Source: Lachnospiraceae bacterium AM48-27BH (GTDB taxonomy: Bacteria > Bacillota > Clostridia > Lachnospirales > Lachnospiraceae). From it: a stretch of DNA of 23,468 bases. The position numbers were made by a program, and so were the translations under genes. Location: positions 1-23,468 of the forward strand of contig QUFC01000052.1 in assembly GCA_003478355.1 (NCBI GenBank). Reading direction: 5' to 3'. The notes beneath the pieces are model-generated. The model was given only the letters and a program-made list of their open reading frames with translations. It did not search any database and was not told where the DNA came from. Shown here one piece after another: positions 21,423 through 23,468 of the stretch (positions within the stretch are counted from its first letter, which is position 1; the number at the start of each line of letters is the position of its first letter).

Positions 21423-22913
21423 TCAGTACTTGTTGACTAAGGCGATAAAGCGGTTGGTGTCGATTTTCTCAACTTCTTCCTCTTGTATCTGTCCCTGCAA
21501 TTCCTCAACTCGTTTTTCCAGCATAAGCTGTTCTTCATCGTACTGCTGTATCATTCGCTGTGCCTGTCGCTCCGGCAACAGACCGCTGATGGCACTGTCA
21601 TAGAGCTTCTGTATCTTTGCATCCAGTTCAGCCATTCGTTTCTTGGCTTCGTCAATTTCCTGCTGTCCGTTGTTGGCTGACTTGGATTTGCTCTCATTCC
21701 ATACGGTCTTGAGCTGGGAAATAAACTCTGCTTCGTTCTCAATGACATATTGGCTGACCGCTTTGATTGCCTGCAAAATCGCCGCTTCCAGAGCAGAGGT
21801 TTTAATGAAGTGGGAAACACATTCATTGTTCTGATTTCGATAATTGCCACATTGAAAAGCAGAATCGGAATCATAATGTTTTCCGCTTTGCCTTGCTTCG
21901 GGGCTGATGAATCCCATTCGTGAACCACAATCCGCACAATAGATCATGCCGGACAAACGGTGGGAATAAGTTCCGTTTGCGGCTCTCGGTTTTGCACGAA
22001 CACGGAGCTTCTGGGCAATGTCCCATGTGTCTTGGTCAATGATGGCTTCGTGGGTATCGGGGAATATCATCAGTTCTTCCGGCGTTGCGGCTCTGCGTTG
22101 CTTTGTCTTGAAGTTCTCACAGATGGATTTGCCCAACACGGTATGACCGAGATATTCCTGCCTGTCCAGAATATGACCAATCGTATTTGCGTTCCAACGG
22201 TAAGGGTCGCTGAAGCTCCTGTTTCTGCAATTTTCGGGGAAATACTTTGCCGTATATGCAGATGGTATCAGCACCTTTTCTTCGGTCAGTTGTTCCGCAA
22301 TCGCCGTCACGCCCATACCTTGACAGGCAAGACGGAACACCTTTCTGACGATTTCAGCAGCCGGTTCATCCACAACAAGGGTCTGCTTATCTCCGTTGAT
22401 ACGCTTGTAGCCATAGGGGATAGCACCGCTGCACCTTAGTCCCTCTTTCATTCTGGACTTAAAGACAGCCTTGATTTTGTTGCTGGTGTCTTTGGCGTAC
22501 CACTCGTTCATGATATTCAAAAACGGTGTGAAGTCATTTTCGGTTGGATTGGCACTATCCACATTGTTGTTGATAGCGATAAAGCGAACACCCTTTTTCG
22601 GGAATACAATCTCTGTGTAATAGCCGACTTGCAGGTAATTTCTGCCAAACCTTGAAAGGTCTTTTACTACCAGAGTGTCCACCCGTCCGGCTTCGATTTC
22701 TTCCAGCAGGGCGGTAAAGCCGGGGCGGTTGAAATTCGTGCCTGAGTAGCCATCGTCATAGAAATGGCGGATATTTCTCAGTCCCTTTTGTCGGGCATAT
22801 TCTTCGAGATACTTTTTCTGATTTAGGATGGAGTTCGATTCGCCAGCCTGTTCATCGTCTCTGGATAATCGCTCGTATAGAGCTGTGATTTTGATTTCTT
22901 CTTTCTTTGCCAC
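21423..22913 (-). CDS. Serine recombinase of the inserted element, ended early by TGA
   Basis: This 496-aa protein starts with GTG at 22913 (AKKEEIKITALYERLSRDDE) 7 nt after GGGAGG. The catalytic Ser is Ser17 in YERLS, followed by GESNSI, DGYSGTNF and VVKDLSRFGRN. The Recombinase domain (about 170-300), zinc ribbon (CADCG, FQCGN, NNECVSHF) and coiled coil (EIDEAKKRMAELDAKIQKLY) are complete. It stops at LVNKY with TGA. Codons after the TGA (NCEELTDT) lead in phase into the next frame; related recombinases continue without a stop. All catalytic and most DNA-binding parts are present, so activity may persist. Confidence 0.92.
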   Translation of the reverse strand: MAKKEEIKITALYERLSRDDEQAGESNSILNQKKYLEEYARQKGLRNIRHFYDDGYSGTNFNRPGFTALLEEIEAGRVDTLVVKDLSRFGRNYLQVGYYTEIVFPKKGVRFIAINNNVDSANPTENDFTPFLNIMNEWYAKDTSNKIKAVFKSRMKEGLRCSGAIPYGYKRINGDKQTLVVDEPAAEIVRKVFRLACQGMGVTAIAEQLTEEKVLIPSAYTAKYFPENCRNRSFSDPYRWNANTIGHILDRQEYLGHTVLGKSICENFKTKQRRAATPEELMIFPDTHEAIIDQDTWDIAQKLRVRAKPRAANGTYSHRLSGMIYCADCGSRMGFISPEARQSGKHYDSDSAFQCGNYRNQNNECVSHFIKTSALEAAILQAIKAVSQYVIENEAEFISQLKTVWNESKSKSANNGQQEIDEAKKRMAELDAKIQKLYDSAISGLLPERQAQRMIQQYDEEQLMLEKRVEELQGQIQEEEVEKIDTNRFIALVNKY

Positions 22914-22940
22914 GGTTTTGCCTCCCTTCTGTATGTAATT

Positions 22941-22957
22941 AGCGTTGATAAAACGCT
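22941..22957. repeat. Small hairpin near the right end of the inserted element
   Basis: AGCGTT-GATAA-AACGCT lies between the recombinase ribosome binding site and the right attachment core (28 bp from it). The spot suits recombinase binding or control of recombinase expression after circularisation; the role is inference. Confidence 0.45.
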
Positions 22958-22965
22958 ACCTTTTT

Positions 22966-23226
22966 CTATCTTGGTATATTGTAACCTTTCGGGTCGGTCA
23001 CAACATAGCTACTGTGCATTTGCATGAGGTTGGGTTTGACGAAAAAGCGGGTCTTGCCGCTGCCGCTTCCTCCAATCACAAGGATATTTTTGTTTCTTGC
23101 ATACTTTGGCTGCTTCGGTCGGCTGCTCATCATCAGCCGTTCCGTCTGTGTCAGCAGTACGTTGTTTGCAAATACCGGGTCAATGTAGGGCTTTATATCC
23201 TCGGCGTTGCCCCATGAAGCGTTTTG
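22966..23226 (-). pseudogene. VirD4/TraG-type coupling protein, N-terminal part with Walker A
   Basis: The frame reads SWGNAEDIKPYIDPVFANNV, then ILVIGGSGSGKTRFFVKPNL (Walker A) and SSYVVTDPKG. At PKG it passes into element DNA and stops four codons later (YNIPR then TAG at 22966-22968). It continues exactly into the fragment at 12319-13572. Upstream the frame is closed by TGA at 23227-23229 and no start codon or transmembrane segment is seen, so the membrane anchor is missing as well. A neighbouring frame reading LKKALDKTLHG may belong to the same gene, which would mean a frameshift near 23210-23222. Confidence 0.88.
22985..22992. repeat. Right attachment-site core of the inserted element
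   Basis: CCTTTCGG on the plus strand, identical to 13565-13572 and in the same orientation. It covers the Pro-Lys-Gly codons of VirD4. Confidence 0.8.
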
Positions 23227-23271
23227 TCAAGTGCTTTTTTGAGTTATTGACGCATATTATCGTGAAAGTGC

Positions 23272-23310
23272 GAAAGTGCAAAGTGCAAAGGGTCTGCGTT
23301 TTGCACTTTC
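23272..23310. repeat. Inverted and tandem repeats after the replication ATPase
   Basis: GAAAGTGCAAA (23272-23282) is inverted as TTTGCACTTTC (23300-23310), overlapping the stop codon at 23309. The left arm continues in short tandem units (GAAAGTGC, GAAAGTGCA, AAGTGCAAAG at 23264-23290). No U-run follows on the minus strand; it may be a binding site or a weak terminator. Confidence 0.55.
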
Positions 23311-23468
23311 AGCTTGCGGGTTCGGGTGGCTTCTTCTTGATGAAGTTGTACCATTGACTGCCGACACGCCTTGCGCCTAAAATGCCGCCCATGTTGCGCT
23401 TGGCGTTCTGTACCGTCCTTTCGGATATTCCGGCTTCGGCTGCGGCTTTTACAATGTCCTCGCTGGCA
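23309..23468 (-). CDS. C-terminus of a probable replication ATPase/primase, 5' part outside the window
   Basis: 52 codons are visible: ASEDIVKAAAEAGISERTVQ, then NAKRNMGGILGARRVGSQWY, and the end PPEPAS. This is a winged-helix-like tail of the sort found at the end of RepA-like or primase-type AAA ATPases in Clostridial elements. The position before VirD4 on the same strand agrees with that. The catalytic part lies outside the window, so the assignment is tentative. Confidence 0.5.
   Translation of the reverse strand, partial: ASEDIVKAAAEAGISERTVQNAKRNMGGILGARRVGSQWYNFIKKKPPEPAS

Larger units (their letters stand above)
13573..22992. mobile_element. 9.4-kb integrative mobilizable element inserted in virD4
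   Basis: The two halves of VirD4 abut this segment at the same codons with an 8-bp shared core, giving a length of 9,420 bp. The recombinase gene begins about 80 bp from the right end and all genes read leftwards, away from it. Modules are recombination (20526-22913), small TnpV/DUF proteins, cargo (18302-19048), mobilization (17855-17893, 16032-17624), replication (14053-15967) and TnpW at the left end. It has a relaxase and oriT but no mating apparatus or complete coupling protein, hence mobilizable, not conjugative. Confidence 0.9.

Overview
The window looks like low-GC Gram-positive (Bacillota, Clostridia) DNA of the kind carried by human or animal gut commensals. It is almost entirely accessory DNA. 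Nearly every gene lies on the minus strand, start sites have AAGGAGG-type ribosome binding sites, and the content is that of Clostridial integrative and mobilizable elements: TnpX-type serine recombinases, TnpW/TnpV, a VirD4 coupling protein, Maff2, Tn916-like sigma/HTH genes and a tetracycline-resistance gene. Identifications come from reading motifs and recalled families; no database search was run.

Layout, left to right (transcription runs right to left). 1-187 is an XRE regulator cut by the window edge, with its own promoter/operator. 469-7504 is the recombination, replication and mobilization end of an outer element: serine recombinase, TnpW, DnaC-like loader, phage-type replisome organizer (with a possible internal replication origin), a small Cys-rich protein, a MOBP-type relaxase, MobC, a candidate oriT, an HTH protein and a sigma-like factor. 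7709-11750 is a cargo block: a methyltransferase, a remnant of a second sigma gene, an XRE regulator whose membrane domain is in the -1 frame behind an A AAA AAG heptamer, tet(32)-type ribosomal protection with an intact Tn916-like leader, and a kinase fragment. 11981-13572 is what is left of the transfer module: Maff2 cut short, and the C-terminal two thirds of VirD4.

The central observation is that the VirD4 gene is split. Its N-terminal part, with Walker A, lies at 22985-23226 and its C-terminal part, with Walker B, at 12319-13572. Both breaks fall in the same codons (Asp-Pro-Lys-Gly) and share the 8-bp sequence CCGAAAGG. The DNA between is a 9,420-bp inserted mobilizable element. It has a serine recombinase next to one end, TnpV, several small conserved proteins, an HD-hydrolase cargo gene with a phosphoribosyltransferase remnant, DUF3847, an oriT of RSF1010/pIP501 type, a MOBQ relaxase (MobA/MobL), a CHC2 primase, a VapE-type helicase/ATPase and a second TnpW-like protein.

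The inserted element has two oddities. Its recombinase is interrupted by an in-frame TGA, separating the catalytic part from the C-terminal domain and a long charged repeat tail. Five of its genes are each preceded by a terminator-like hairpin with a U-run, only about 20-35 nt before the start codon, which leaves no room for a promoter and suggests attenuation or antitermination. The outer element has lost its own mating apparatus in this window, so either relaxase would need a transfer system supplied from elsewhere. The window ends in the C-terminus of a probable replication ATPase (23309-23468).
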